NCBI GenBank assembly: GCA_021779665.1
Contig: JAJYAG010000033.1
Coordinates: 1 to 46,013 of the forward strand
Length of the DNA stretch: 46,013 nt
Direction of reading: 5' to 3'
From: Bacteroidota bacterium
Lineage (GTDB): Bacteria; Bacteroidota; Bacteroidia; Bacteroidales; JAAUTT01
Shown here in pieces: positions 23,895 through 32,900 of the stretch (position 1 is the stretch's first letter; every line of letters starts with the position of its first letter). The position numbers and the translations under genes are program-made. The notes below the pieces were generated by a model. It was not told where the DNA came from, did no database searches, and saw only the letters and a program-made list of their open reading frames with translations.

Positions 23895-26216
23895 ATGGCC
23901 AGGCGAAGATTGAAAAAAGCATTGATTATTACCGCAGTTGTTATTGTTACACTGGTGGTTCTTCTTGTGGTTGTAGCATCGCCTGTGGCCAAATATATGG
24001 TGGAGAAATATGATGAAAAATTTACCGGCAGACAAATTGAGGTGGGATGGGTTTATCTGAACCCACTTACGGGATACCTGCATATCTCGAAGCTTAGGGT
24101 TTTTGAAAAGAATAAACGTAATATTTTTTTCTCAGCAGGAGGTGTCACCGTAAATGTGACACTTCGGAAATTACTCTCTAAAACTTACGAGATCAGCCGT
24201 TTTAAGCTCGATACGCCCAAAGCCCGTATAATTCAGGATGGTGACAAATTCAACTTTGACGATATCCTGGAAAAATTTGCAAGCGCCGATACAGCGCCAA
24301 AAACCGACACATCCACTGTGCGCTTCAGCATTAAAAATGTGAGAATTCGAAACGGTGAATTTCATTATATTGAAAAACGGGCACCCATCAATTACTTTAT
24401 TAAACAGGTAAATTTCGATAGCAAAGGTAAAACGTGGGACGTGGATACTGTCAGCGGTAAATATTCTTTTCTGTCGGGGCCGGGCAGCGGCAGCATAAAG
24501 GGCAACTTCACCTTCAATGTAAAAACTCAGGATTACCGATCGGGATTAATTGTGGATAAGTTCGACCTGAAGATTGTGGAGCAGTATATGCGCGAAATGG
24601 CGAACTATGGTCAGTTAAGGGCTACGCTCGACGCCAACCTTCAAAGTTCGGGAAACCTGAACGATTCCATGAGCATGTCGAGTAAAGGACGGTTAGCTAT
24701 TAATAATCTTCACTTTGGCAAAGATGATAATGAAGATTACTTCTCGTTTCAAAAGCTTGTTATTAAAATTCAGGAAATGAATCTCCAGAAGGGAGTTCGC
24801 GCATTCGACACGATAATGCTTGTAAAACCTGCCATGAAATACGAGCGTTACGACCATCTCGACAATATTCAGCGTATGTTTGGTGAGAAAGGAGAAAAAA
24901 TTGATTCGGTTAAAGCTCAGCCGAAAAAATTTAATCTGGTACTGGAACTTGCCGATTACATTAAAATGTTGTCGAAAACGTTTAAAAATGATTACTTCAA
25001 AATCAACCGCTTTGCCATTGAAGATGCAAATATAGGTTTCAGCGACTTTTCGCTTACCGAGAAATTTTCCATGGCTTTTAATCCTTTCACCATCACAGCC
25101 GATTCTATTGATAAAAAGAACGCAAAAATTACAATTAAAGCCCATTCCCAAATTCAGCCATATGGGAAATTCAACGCCAGCCTGAGTGTTAATCCCAAGA
25201 ATACGGGTTATTTCGACTTATCCTATAAAATGCAGGATATCCCGGCGACACTGTTTAATCCTTATCTTATAAGTTACACGTCTTTTCCGCTCGACAGAGG
25301 AACCATCGAGTTTCATGGAAAATGGAATGTGGACAATTCTGTTATTAAAAGCGAAAATCATTTTATTGTGTTAGATCCGCGGGTTTCGAAAAAAATAAGG
25401 AAAAAGGATAATAAATGGATTCCCATGCCGCTGATCATGTCGTTTGTCAGAGAACGTGGAAATGTGATCGATTATGAAATTCCGATAAAAGGAAATCTGA
25501 AGGATCCCAATTTCAAGGTGGCCGATGTTTTTAACGACCTGTTGAAGAATATTTTCCTGAAACCACCTTCTTCTCCCTATATTTTCGAGGTTCGCAACAC
25601 CGAGAACAAGGTCGAAAAATCGTTGGCCATCAAATGGGTGATGCGTACCGCAAAGCTTTTACCCAATCAGGAGAAGTTTATCGAACAAATGGCCGATTTT
25701 CTGAAGGACAATCCTGAGGCAACACTTACCATCAATCCTATGGTCTACACCACGAAAGAAAAGGAGCATATTTTGCTATATGAGGCAAAGCGAAAATATT
25801 ACTTAGAGAAAAATAACATAACTAAACTTGATGAAAAGGACTCTCTTGAGGTGGAAAAAATGTCGGTAAAGGATTCTGCTTTTGTGCGTTTTCTGAATGC
25901 ATATGTTAAAGATTCGTCGTTATTTACAATTCAGGAAAAATGCAGAGTGTATCTTGGTAACCGCCTGGTTCAGGGAAAATATGCTGATTTGCTTCAGCAG
26001 CGCGAAAAGACTTTTCTGAAATATTTCAAGGAAAACGAAACCGACAATCAGATTAAAATACTGGCTGCCGATAACACCGTTCCGTTCAACGGTTTCTCGT
26101 ACTACAAGATTTCCTATAAAGGAGATATTCCGGATAAATTGTTGGAGGCATACCAGAAAATGGAAGAGTTCAACGACGCAAGCCCCCGGAAACGTTACAA
26201 ACAATGGCGGGAGTAA
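23895..26216 (+). CDS. DUF748 / AsmA-like envelope protein
   Basis: A 773-residue protein with one N-terminal transmembrane helix (about 12-34, ALIITAVVIVTLVVLLVVV) and a long periplasmic part. The pattern after the helix (NPLTGYLHISKLRVFEKN, then TLRKLLSKTYEISRFKLDTP) matches the DUF748 family, relatives of AsmA and TamB that form elongated beta-rich structures thought to move or organise lipids between membranes. The last 230 residues change character, with helices and a region like the OmpA C-terminal fold (LLPNQEKFIEQMADFLKDNP). I chose the ATG at 23895 because an upstream TTG would add only three residues. It is 85 bases after the biosynthetic operon, so it may or may not share that transcript. 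Confidence 0.85.
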   Translation: MARRRLKKALIITAVVIVTLVVLLVVVASPVAKYMVEKYDEKFTGRQIEVGWVYLNPLTGYLHISKLRVFEKNKRNIFFSAGGVTVNVTLRKLLSKTYEISRFKLDTPKARIIQDGDKFNFDDILEKFASADTAPKTDTSTVRFSIKNVRIRNGEFHYIEKRAPINYFIKQVNFDSKGKTWDVDTVSGKYSFLSGPGSGSIKGNFTFNVKTQDYRSGLIVDKFDLKIVEQYMREMANYGQLRATLDANLQSSGNLNDSMSMSSKGRLAINNLHFGKDDNEDYFSFQKLVIKIQEMNLQKGVRAFDTIMLVKPAMKYERYDHLDNIQRMFGEKGEKIDSVKAQPKKFNLVLELADYIKMLSKTFKNDYFKINRFAIEDANIGFSDFSLTEKFSMAFNPFTITADSIDKKNAKITIKAHSQIQPYGKFNASLSVNPKNTGYFDLSYKMQDIPATLFNPYLISYTSFPLDRGTIEFHGKWNVDNSVIKSENHFIVLDPRVSKKIRKKDNKWIPMPLIMSFVRERGNVIDYEIPIKGNLKDPNFKVADVFNDLLKNIFLKPPSSPYIFEVRNTENKVEKSLAIKWVMRTAKLLPNQEKFIEQMADFLKDNPEATLTINPMVYTTKEKEHILLYEAKRKYYLEKNNITKLDEKDSLEVEKMSVKDSAFVRFLNAYVKDSSLFTIQEKCRVYLGNRLVQGKYADLLQQREKTFLKYFKENETDNQIKILAADNTVPFNGFSYYKISYKGDIPDKLLEAYQKMEEFNDASPRKRYKQWRE

Positions 26217-26244
26217 CTTATAACAGGACTTAAAATTCAAAACT

Positions 26245-26544
26245 ATGAAGTCATATATCGAAAAAATCAAAGAAATTCAGGACGAACTAAAATGGGACCC
26301 TGAACTGTTCGAATCGGAAATACATATAGAAATTAAGGATGACATTGTTACACTCACGGGCAATGTTGAAAATGAGAAAAAAAGAAGAACTGCCGAAAGG
26401 GTTGTGAGTAAAGTGGATGGAATAAAATCGGTTGTAAATAACTTACAGGTGAAGCAGCTTCAGCACGAGCATACAGCTCCTCCCGAAGTCCCCAGTCCTA
26501 ATTCGGGCGATCCGGATATGACTCTGAAAGTGTCGGGAGCATAA
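26245..26544 (+). CDS. BON-domain protein
   Basis: A 99-residue protein with a single BON domain (about 5-70): WDPELFESEIHIEIKDDIVT then LTGNVENEKKRRTAERVV and GIKSVVNNLQV, the usual helix-strand-strand-helix-strand order with the conserved glycine (TLTGNV). There is no signal peptide, so it appears cytoplasmic here, unlike the OsmY-type periplasmic relatives. BON proteins bind phospholipid or hydrophobic partners and are often stress-linked. The C-terminus is proline-rich and low in structure. It lies 28 bases after the DUF748 gene and is probably cotranscribed. Confidence 0.9.
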   Translation: MKSYIEKIKEIQDELKWDPELFESEIHIEIKDDIVTLTGNVENEKKRRTAERVVSKVDGIKSVVNNLQVKQLQHEHTAPPEVPSPNSGDPDMTLKVSGA

Positions 26545-26603
26545 CAATTGAATAATGAAACTTTATAGTGAAATTTTGTAACAGCATTCTTTCACAGTCG
26601 TGC

Positions 26604-26611
26604 TAATTTTG
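26604..26611 (+). promoter_or_regulatory. Candidate -7 box for a small RNA
   Basis: TAATTTTG matches TAnnTTTG exactly. A TTG at 26576-26578 lies 25 bases upstream, a little further than the usual spacing. The start site it predicts falls at the head of the hairpin at 26616. Confidence 0.45.
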
Positions 26612-26615
26612 TTGT

Positions 26616-26706
26616 GTAATCACGAAGTGGATTACGTTAGGTGCAAGAAAGATTTCAATTAGTTGAGTTAATAAGAGCCATGATCGCAAGTTGTGGCTCT
26701 TTTTTA
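26616..26706 (+). ncRNA. Candidate small RNA or attenuator leader
   Basis: A predicted transcript of about 90 bases. It begins with a strong hairpin, GTAATCAC-GAA-GTG(G)ATTAC (26616-26635, one bulged G), continues through about 37 unstructured bases, and ends in an intrinsic terminator at 26673-26706. It contains no convincing reading frame. It could be an independent small RNA, or the leader of the lipoprotein gene starting at 26782, with the terminator acting as an attenuator. Confidence 0.35.
26673..26706 (+). terminator. Intrinsic terminator
   Basis: AAGAGCCA (26673-26680) pairs with TGGCTCTT (26694-26701) across a 13-base loop, followed by TTTTT. This is the clearest rho-independent terminator in the window. 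It lies 130 bases after the BON gene and 76 bases before the lipoprotein ATG. Confidence 0.8.
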
Positions 26707-26781
26707 TGGTTTCTTTTAAACATGAATGCCAGAGCGGTTGTTATTTCTTGTTGTACTTTTATTCCGTTAAATAAACCCGGT

Positions 26782-27258
26782 ATGAAACACATTATTTTTT
26801 TACTGGCAGTTATTGTTGTTGCCTGTAACTCTCAACCTTCCAAACAGGTAAGCGATTCTTCCGCTTCCGATTCAAATGCAACTGAATTGGTGGAAAAAGG
26901 ACAGGTTGAAAAAAATAATTTTTGCAATGAACTCGCTGAAGAAATTCTGAAGTCATCGCCCCGGTATAAAAAGCTCACCGAGGGATTAACGCAGGCAGTG
27001 AAACGAAATGGAGGGTCTTCGGTAAGTATTACCATGGAGAAAAGTCCCGATGCTTCAGGAAACAACCTGCAAGAACATTCGGCCAGTTACGAAATGCAGC
27101 TTACCGAGAATTATCCCGATCGGCAGGTAAGTATCGCCCGTTTTGTTTTCGATCCGGCCAAAACCCAGCTTTACGAGTACGACATAATTGCCGATTCTTT
27201 GAAATCCATTCCATTTGACCAGGCATTACTCAATAATGCGCAGGATTACTGTAAGTGA
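26782..27258 (+). CDS. Lipoprotein of unknown function
   Basis: A 158-residue protein. Residues 1-15 form an SPII signal peptide with the lipobox VVAC (MKHIIFLLAVIVVACNS), followed by a serine-rich linker. The mature part has a helix near 50-75 and strands (SVSITMEKSPD, HSASYEMQLTENY, VSIARFVFDP) suggesting a small beta-rich fold; I recognise no family. The frame is open upstream to 26641, but that stretch covers the terminator hairpin and lacks a signal peptide, so ATG 26782 is the better start. It stands between the candidate small RNA and a hairpin at 27287, possibly as a single-gene unit. Confidence 0.75.
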   Translation: MKHIIFLLAVIVVACNSQPSKQVSDSSASDSNATELVEKGQVEKNNFCNELAEEILKSSPRYKKLTEGLTQAVKRNGGSSVSITMEKSPDASGNNLQEHSASYEMQLTENYPDRQVSIARFVFDPAKTQLYEYDIIADSLKSIPFDQALLNNAQDYCK

Positions 27259-27286
27259 AAGTCCGTTACTATTATCATTATTAGTG

Positions 27287-27310
27287 AACAGAATTGATTG
27301 CTATTCTGTT
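27287..27310 (+). terminator. Hairpin after the lipoprotein gene
   Basis: AACAGAAT and ATTCTGTT pair perfectly (eight pairs, eight-base loop), 28 bases after the stop codon. The tail is only partly T-rich (TATCTATTTG), so termination is likely weak. The tail also overlaps a near -7 box (one mismatch) that could serve the next gene. Confidence 0.45.
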
Positions 27311-27333
27311 ATCTATTTGTAAACTGAAATATC

Positions 27334-27519
27334 ATGGACAACAGATCTTTTCACCAGGATTGGCATTCAATCCGGATTAAACTTATTCGTAAATTTCCAC
27401 AGTTAACAATGTCCGATCTTCACGACCGGGGAGGCAGCGAATCGGATTTCATTCATATGGTTGCTCATAAACTCAAAAAAACAAATCAGGAAGTAAGAGA
27501 TATTATTTCGAAACTCTGA
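27334..27519 (+). CDS. CsbD-like small stress protein
   Basis: A 61-residue hydrophilic protein without signal peptide. The pattern W-x2-I-(R/K)-x-K-L then PQLTMSDL and a C-terminal helix ending EVRDIISKL resembles CsbD-family proteins, which run 'W..ikgK...kw..LtddDl', though the central glycine-rich part is short. CsbD proteins accumulate under general stress; their activity is unknown. The neighbouring BON and UspA genes are also stress-type families. Family membership is a moderate-confidence call from a short sequence. Confidence 0.7.
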   Translation: MDNRSFHQDWHSIRIKLIRKFPQLTMSDLHDRGGSESDFIHMVAHKLKKTNQEVRDIISKL

Positions 27520-27550
27520 TTTACTATTGACTTATGCCTTAAATTCAGTT

Positions 27551-27570
27551 ATTTTAGGAAATCCTAAAAT
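27551..27570. promoter_or_regulatory. Perfect palindrome before the amidase start
   Basis: ATTTTAGGA-AA-TCCTAAAAT has nine-base arms and lies seven bases before the amidase ATG. As DNA it could be an operator; as RNA it would form a hairpin that hides the AGGAAA-like ribosome site inside it. Confidence 0.45.
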
Positions 27571-27577
27571 ATTGCCT

Positions 27578-29191
27578 ATGGAACGCCGGAAATTCCTTTT
27601 ATCATCCCTTATTGGAGGAGCAGCTGTATCAGTACCCTTTATCAATGCATGTAAGCCAGCTCCGCCAAAGGAAACCAGTCAGGTAACCTCCTACGAGTCA
27701 GACCTGGATGAAGTTACCATTACCCAGATGCAGGAATGGCTGAAATCGGGTAAATACACTTCCGAAAGCATTGTTAATACTTATCTGGAGCGCATTCAAA
27801 ACATTGATAAAAGCGGCCCGGCGCTTAACAGTATCATCGAAATCAATCCCGATGCAGCGGCAATTGCCCGAAAACTCGACGAGGAACGAAAATCGGGTAA
27901 GGTTCGGGGACCTTTACACGGAATTCCAATAGTAATAAAGGATAATATAGACACTTCCGATAAAATGGCCACAACGGCCGGTTCGCTGGCTTTAGCAAAA
28001 AATACAGCTCAGAATGATGCCTTTATTGTTAAGCAACTTCGTGAAGCCGGTGCTATCATTCTGGCAAAGACCAATCTCAGCGAGTGGGCAAATTTCCGGT
28101 CGAACCGTTCTTCAAGTGGTTGGAGTGGCAGGGGAGGACAAACGCGAAATCCTTATATGATCAACCGGAACCCTTGTGGTTCAAGTTCGGGTACAGGAGT
28201 GGCCGTTTCAGCTAACCTTTGTGTGGCAGGTATTGGCACCGAAACGGATGGATCAGTTGTATGTCCTTCCTCAACGAATGGGTTGGTAGGTATTAAGCCT
28301 ACAGTGGGGCTATGCAGCCGGTCAGGAATAATTCCTATTTCGCAGTCGCAGGATACTGCAGGCCCAATGGCCCGTACAGTAACCGACGCTGCCATTTTGC
28401 TGGGAATACTTACGGGTACTGACAATAACGATCCCGCAACCATTGAGTCGGAAGGAAAGGTATTTGCCGATTACACCAAATACCTAGTAAACGAAGGCCT
28501 CAAAGGTGTGAGAATTGGAGTTTCCCGAAACTTTTTTGGATTTCATGAAAAGGTTGATGCTTTGATGGAAAAGGCAATAGCTGAATTGAAGGAGCTGGGA
28601 GCCAATGTTATTGATCCTGCAAATATTGAGTTTGTGAAGGAATGTGGCGAAGCCGAATTTCAGGTACTTTTATATGAGTTTAAGGACGGGGTAAATAAAT
28701 ATTTTGCCGGAATGAAGCCGGAAGTTGGAGTTAAAACTCTGGAAGATCTTATTAATTTCAATAATGATCATGCCGACGAAGAGTTAAGGTACTTTGGACA
28801 GGAAACCCTGATTGAAGCAAATAAAAAAGGTCCGTTAACAGATGCGAAATATCTTCAGGCACTGGCAAGTACAAGAAAATATTCGCGCGAGTTGGGTATC
28901 GATTCCACAATGCGTCGTCGCAGTCTCGATATTATTATTGCCCCTACCGGTGGACCGGCCTGGGTGACAGATTTCATTAATGGCGACCGCTACCTGGGAG
29001 GTAGTTCAACTCCGGCAGCATGTTCCGGCTATCCCAATATTACTGTTCCTGCTGGCTTTATAGAAGGGCTGCCTGTTGGTATTTCCTTTATCGGGAAAGC
29101 CTGGAGTGAGCCTTTGTTACTTAAAGTAGCTTATTCTTATGAACAGGCCACTAAACACAGAAAAACTCCGGGTTTTGCTGCAGGATTTTAG
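27578..29191 (+). CDS. Exported amidase (amidase-signature family)
   Basis: A 537-residue hydrolase of C-N bonds. The N-terminus MERRKFLLSSLIGGAAV carries a twin-arginine-type signal and ends in an INAC lipobox (Cys about 24), so the protein is probably an exported, lipid-anchored enzyme. The Ser-cisSer-Lys triad is visible: Lys121 in IVIKDNID, cis-Ser in CGSSSGTG (202-204), and nucleophile Ser226 in GTETDGSVVCP. The rest of the fold matches (SGIIPISQSQDTAGPMARTV; PNITVPAGF). Relatives include GatA, but the signal sequence and lone position exclude a role in tRNA amidation. Substrate unknown; peptide or aryl amides are possible. I chose ATG 27578 because the upstream frame lacks a signal peptide. 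Confidence 0.9.
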   Translation: MERRKFLLSSLIGGAAVSVPFINACKPAPPKETSQVTSYESDLDEVTITQMQEWLKSGKYTSESIVNTYLERIQNIDKSGPALNSIIEINPDAAAIARKLDEERKSGKVRGPLHGIPIVIKDNIDTSDKMATTAGSLALAKNTAQNDAFIVKQLREAGAIILAKTNLSEWANFRSNRSSSGWSGRGGQTRNPYMINRNPCGSSSGTGVAVSANLCVAGIGTETDGSVVCPSSTNGLVGIKPTVGLCSRSGIIPISQSQDTAGPMARTVTDAAILLGILTGTDNNDPATIESEGKVFADYTKYLVNEGLKGVRIGVSRNFFGFHEKVDALMEKAIAELKELGANVIDPANIEFVKECGEAEFQVLLYEFKDGVNKYFAGMKPEVGVKTLEDLINFNNDHADEELRYFGQETLIEANKKGPLTDAKYLQALASTRKYSRELGIDSTMRRRSLDIIIAPTGGPAWVTDFINGDRYLGGSSTPAACSGYPNITVPAGFIEGLPVGISFIGKAWSEPLLLKVAYSYEQATKHRKTPGFAAGF

Positions 29192-29312
29192 CAGGTTTAT
29201 CAAAACTTTTTGGTAAAGGTCCAAAAACCTTGCTTTAAATTGAAGAGAAAGCCTATTTTTATAGCATAAATTAATGGTTCATTGTTTAAGTAGTATACCT
29301 AATCCTTTTTTT

Positions 29313-29843
29313 ATGAAGCTCAAAATTTACCCCTTTGTTAAATCTTTTTTGGTTATAGCTCTGTTCGCTCTGGCTTTTTCATCGTGCAAGAAGGACGATC
29401 CGGATCCTGATTATGCTGGAACCTGGGTTACAATAGGTACTTTAAGCGATGGAACTTCATCTATGGAGATGAAAGAACTGATAATATTATCGGGTGGAAA
29501 GTTCGAACAAATAGTTCAGATAAAAAACACAACTACAAATCAGTGGGTAAACTACATTGGGTTTAAAGGTACTTTCACTGTAAGCCAGAAGAAACTTAGT
29601 ATTAAAATTACCGAAGCAGGTATGTCGGCCATGAGTCCAATTACCCAGCTTCCTACCGGCCAGATTGAATACATCAAATCTACTGATGCCTTATTCACTG
29701 AATTTCTTCAGGCATTCGAAACACCCGAAACATTCGAAATGGAATATGAAGTAAATGGGAATGAAATAACCTTTAAATCAGATTATAATAACGATCAGGA
29801 TTATAGCGACGCTGGCGAAACAAGAACCTATACCAGACAATAG
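29313..29843 (+). CDS. Lipoprotein with a lipocalin-like domain
   Basis: A 176-residue protein with an SPII signal (lipobox FSSC) followed by KKDDPDPDYAGTWV, the acidic linker and GTW motif common in Bacteroidota lipocalin-like surface or periplasmic lipoproteins. Alternating strands follow (ELIILSGGKFEQIVQI, GTFTVSQKKLSIKI, ITFKSDYNN). It ends TRTYTRQ-like, in a strand. ATG 29313 places the signal correctly; a start at 29274 would add 13 non-signal residues. Ligand and role unknown. An intrinsic terminator follows at 29917. Confidence 0.78.
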   Translation: MKLKIYPFVKSFLVIALFALAFSSCKKDDPDPDYAGTWVTIGTLSDGTSSMEMKELIILSGGKFEQIVQIKNTTTNQWVNYIGFKGTFTVSQKKLSIKITEAGMSAMSPITQLPTGQIEYIKSTDALFTEFLQAFETPETFEMEYEVNGNEITFKSDYNNDQDYSDAGETRTYTRQ

Positions 29844-29861
29844 TCTATATAATAGTCACCT

Positions 29862-29903
29862 GGCTGTTGGCCGTCGTCCGAAGTCAGTCGACTGTGGACA
29901 TCC
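29862..29903. repeat. Degenerate heptamer-type repeat
   Basis: The stretch GTCGTCC-GAAGTCA-GTCGACT-GTGGACA-type sequence keeps GTCGACT and GTGGAC words like those in the arrays at 16600 and 21381, but the seven-base phase is only partly preserved. It is listed as a weak third copy. Confidence 0.3.
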
Positions 29904-29916
29904 TAAAAATAAATCA

Positions 29917-29949
29917 GCCCTGACAAATTACTTTGCCAGGGCCTTTTTA
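29917..29949. terminator. Bidirectional intrinsic terminator
   Basis: GCCCTG (29917-29922) pairs with CAGGGC (29937-29942), followed on the plus strand by CTTTTTAT. On the minus strand the hairpin is followed by TGATTTATTTTTA. It lies between the convergent lipoprotein and macroglobulin-like genes. Confidence 0.75.
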
Positions 29950-29991
29950 TTCAGCCTTTCAGCTGAACACACATGTAGTAGTTAGTGTATC

Positions 29992-32900
29992 TTAATTAAC
30001 TATTACATTCTTAATTTCATTTCTTCCGAAGAAAACAGGGAAATACATCAATTCGGCTTTGGCCGGATTAATTGTATAGTTACCGCCAAATCGGGGCAGA
30101 AGTTCAATTTCAGCCATGTAATTGCCAATTGGTAATGCGTTATAAAAAATGCAAACCTTATCTTTGAAATACTCCCTGTGAACCTCCCACATATTCTGCC
30201 GGCCTTTCTCTTCGTAAGTACAACCTGCCGGAATTGGAATTTCAAGCATTACATACGAAGCTCTCTTTATAACTTTAAATTCAACGAAAAGTTTAACAGG
30301 AGTGCCAGCTTTTAATGTGTTTGTATGATCCTCAAAGTAAGTATTTACCCTAAATCCTTTTGATGTTGCTGATGGTTTCGGATTCCACCATTTCTTAAAT
30401 AAAGTGATGTAAACAGGATAGTCGCCTTTCGTGTTCAGTTTCAAAGTGTCGCCACCTTTCAAAGTTTGGCGAAAAGGGAAACTATCGACTCTGGAAGAGC
30501 TTCGGTTAATATGGATGAAGGCAGATGGATCAGTCAACTTCTTTTTGTTTCCCAGCATGTCAGGCAAAATAGTTTCGATTATTTTTGCTGATTCATAAGT
30601 GTTTCGCCAATAACCACTTTTACGTTCCTCAAAGAAAAAGTTTCTTATTTTGGGCAAATAATCCAAATAAATGCTGTCGTTCCTGATAATACGATACATA
30701 GTCAGAGTTGCCAGGATATAACTCTGCGATATGTCAAAGCTGTCCGCATTCCAGTAATAATTGCCAAACATTGTTTCTTTCCTTTGCTTCAAAAGTGTAT
30801 CCAGTTCGATTTTATTTCCTGTTTTTTGTATGAGTTCCAGGGCTTCGAGTCTTGCGGCAAAATTCAAATTGTTCTTCTTCAAAATTGATTCCAAATCGAA
30901 TTTTATTTTGTTATCGGAATTAATCTGCAGTAAAATTTTCAGGGCTCTGATTTTATCTTCAGGCAAATAAACCGGGTATCGCGCCAAAAGATATTGCTGA
31001 ATGTTTTCCTTTGGAATCTTTACTGTGTAGCCTTCCTTTTCGGCCTGGAAGAGTGCTTCCAGAACATGCAGGCTAATCCATAACGATTCTTCAGAGCCTT
31101 TCCACCATCCCCAGAGATTCTCGAAATTCCCGGACGACTCAAGCCTGTTGATCAACTTTTTAATGCTGCTGTTATGTTCAAAACGGATATTCAGGTATTT
31201 GCTGATGGTTTTTTCGGCCAGCAGGCTTTTTAGTTTTGAGGCAGCCTGTTCGTTGCACAAATATCCATAACTGTGAACATGATATATCTCGTCGCGGATA
31301 ATATTGAGAGGATCTGCATCAAGAAACAGCGTTGCTTCGGTATAGTGAGGAGGAACTATGAATTCGAATGATGAGTCGTTCGCCATGGTTTTGAAAATTC
31401 CTTCAGTTTCCAGCGATCCTCTTTTCAGGATGGGTATGGTTCTTTTTTCTCCGTCTTTCATACCGTTCTCCGGAGCGACTTTATAGGTAATAGTAATGGA
31501 ATCTTTTGCTTCAGCTTTTACAGCAAGACTGTCGATGTGAGCATCTTTGAATGAGAAACTGTTTTCTTTTATTGAGTTATTCTCAATTTCGAATTGTGAA
31601 ACAGCCCTAAGCGTATCGTTTCCGTAATTGGTTACTTTTCCAATCACCACCGAGCTATCGCCCTCAGTTAAAAACCGTGGTACCGACAAACTGGCTGCAA
31701 CCGGTTTAAAAGCGTTTATTACCGATTGAAGCGCACCTCCTTTTTTGTGACCCATCGCAATGTAAAAGGTTTTCCAGGCTGTAATGTCGTCGGGGAATGT
31801 TACTTCGAAAGTCGCCTCACCATTTTTATCCGTAATTAGGGTTGGCTGCCAGAAAGCATTATCGGAGAAGTTAGAGCGGAGTGACGATGCATCGCTTAAG
31901 CCATTCATAAATCCGGTGTCGTGCATGGCTTTGTCGCTCAGCAATCCTTTGGATTCAACTAACTCTGGGGCTCTGCTTCCATAAATTGCTGAGGGATTAA
32001 TTCCTGACATCTTTCCGGATAACCCCCGTATCTGAATTGTACTTACCGATGCTGTGAGTTCACTTTTTTTCACGGTGCCATATCCTACAACTACAACCTC
32101 TTCTAAACATTGTATATCGGGTGTAAGGGTAGTGTTTATGATTCGCGATAAGCCCATGGGTACTCTTTCAGGAGCATAACCAACAAACGAAAATGCAAGG
32201 GCTCCCGAACCCGGCGGTACCTCAATCTGATAATATCCGTTCATATCCGAAACGGTTCCGGTTGTAGTTCCTTCAATAATTACATTTACTCCGGGAATAG
32301 GCTCGCCGGTCGTGTTATCTGTGATTATTCCTTCAATCACATTCTGTCCTTTAAGGGTGATGTTATTTTTTTGCAGGTAGGTTGAATTTACCCATTGCCA
32401 TCTTTCTTTATCCTCGTAATTGGTGTTGGAAGTCGTGCTGCTAACCATCTGAATGATTTGGTTTATCTGCCCCGAAACCGAATCGGGCGCTTTCCACTCA
32501 GAACGGATGCGGAAGTTATTCAGTCCGTTAACTGAAATGACCAGCGAATCGGCCTCCAGATATGCATTATTATTGTCAAGAATTACAGCTCTGTAGCATC
32601 CGGAATCTAATTGATGAAACAGATCCGAACTGCCGTATACCCTTATAAATGAAGGATTGTTGTAATTAAACAGAATGACATTTTTCGCGAAACTGCCTGA
32701 TGTTGTGGTATAATATAATTTCATGCGACCAAAACCGGGATTGGTATAGGAAGGATTGTTATAAATCCTCGATCTGGCTTGTTTTTGTGCCAGATCATAT
32801 TGCCATTTTTCTAACCATTTTTTCTCAGTAAGCAGTCCGTCGGCGAAGCTTACCCCTGGCGTCTGGTAACCGTAATAGCCATCCATTTCTTTGGACAACA

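Noticed and set aside
27578-29191. GatA subunit of the tRNA amidotransferase
   Set aside because: It carries an export signal and has no gatB or gatC neighbour; the family likeness is only at the amidase-signature level.
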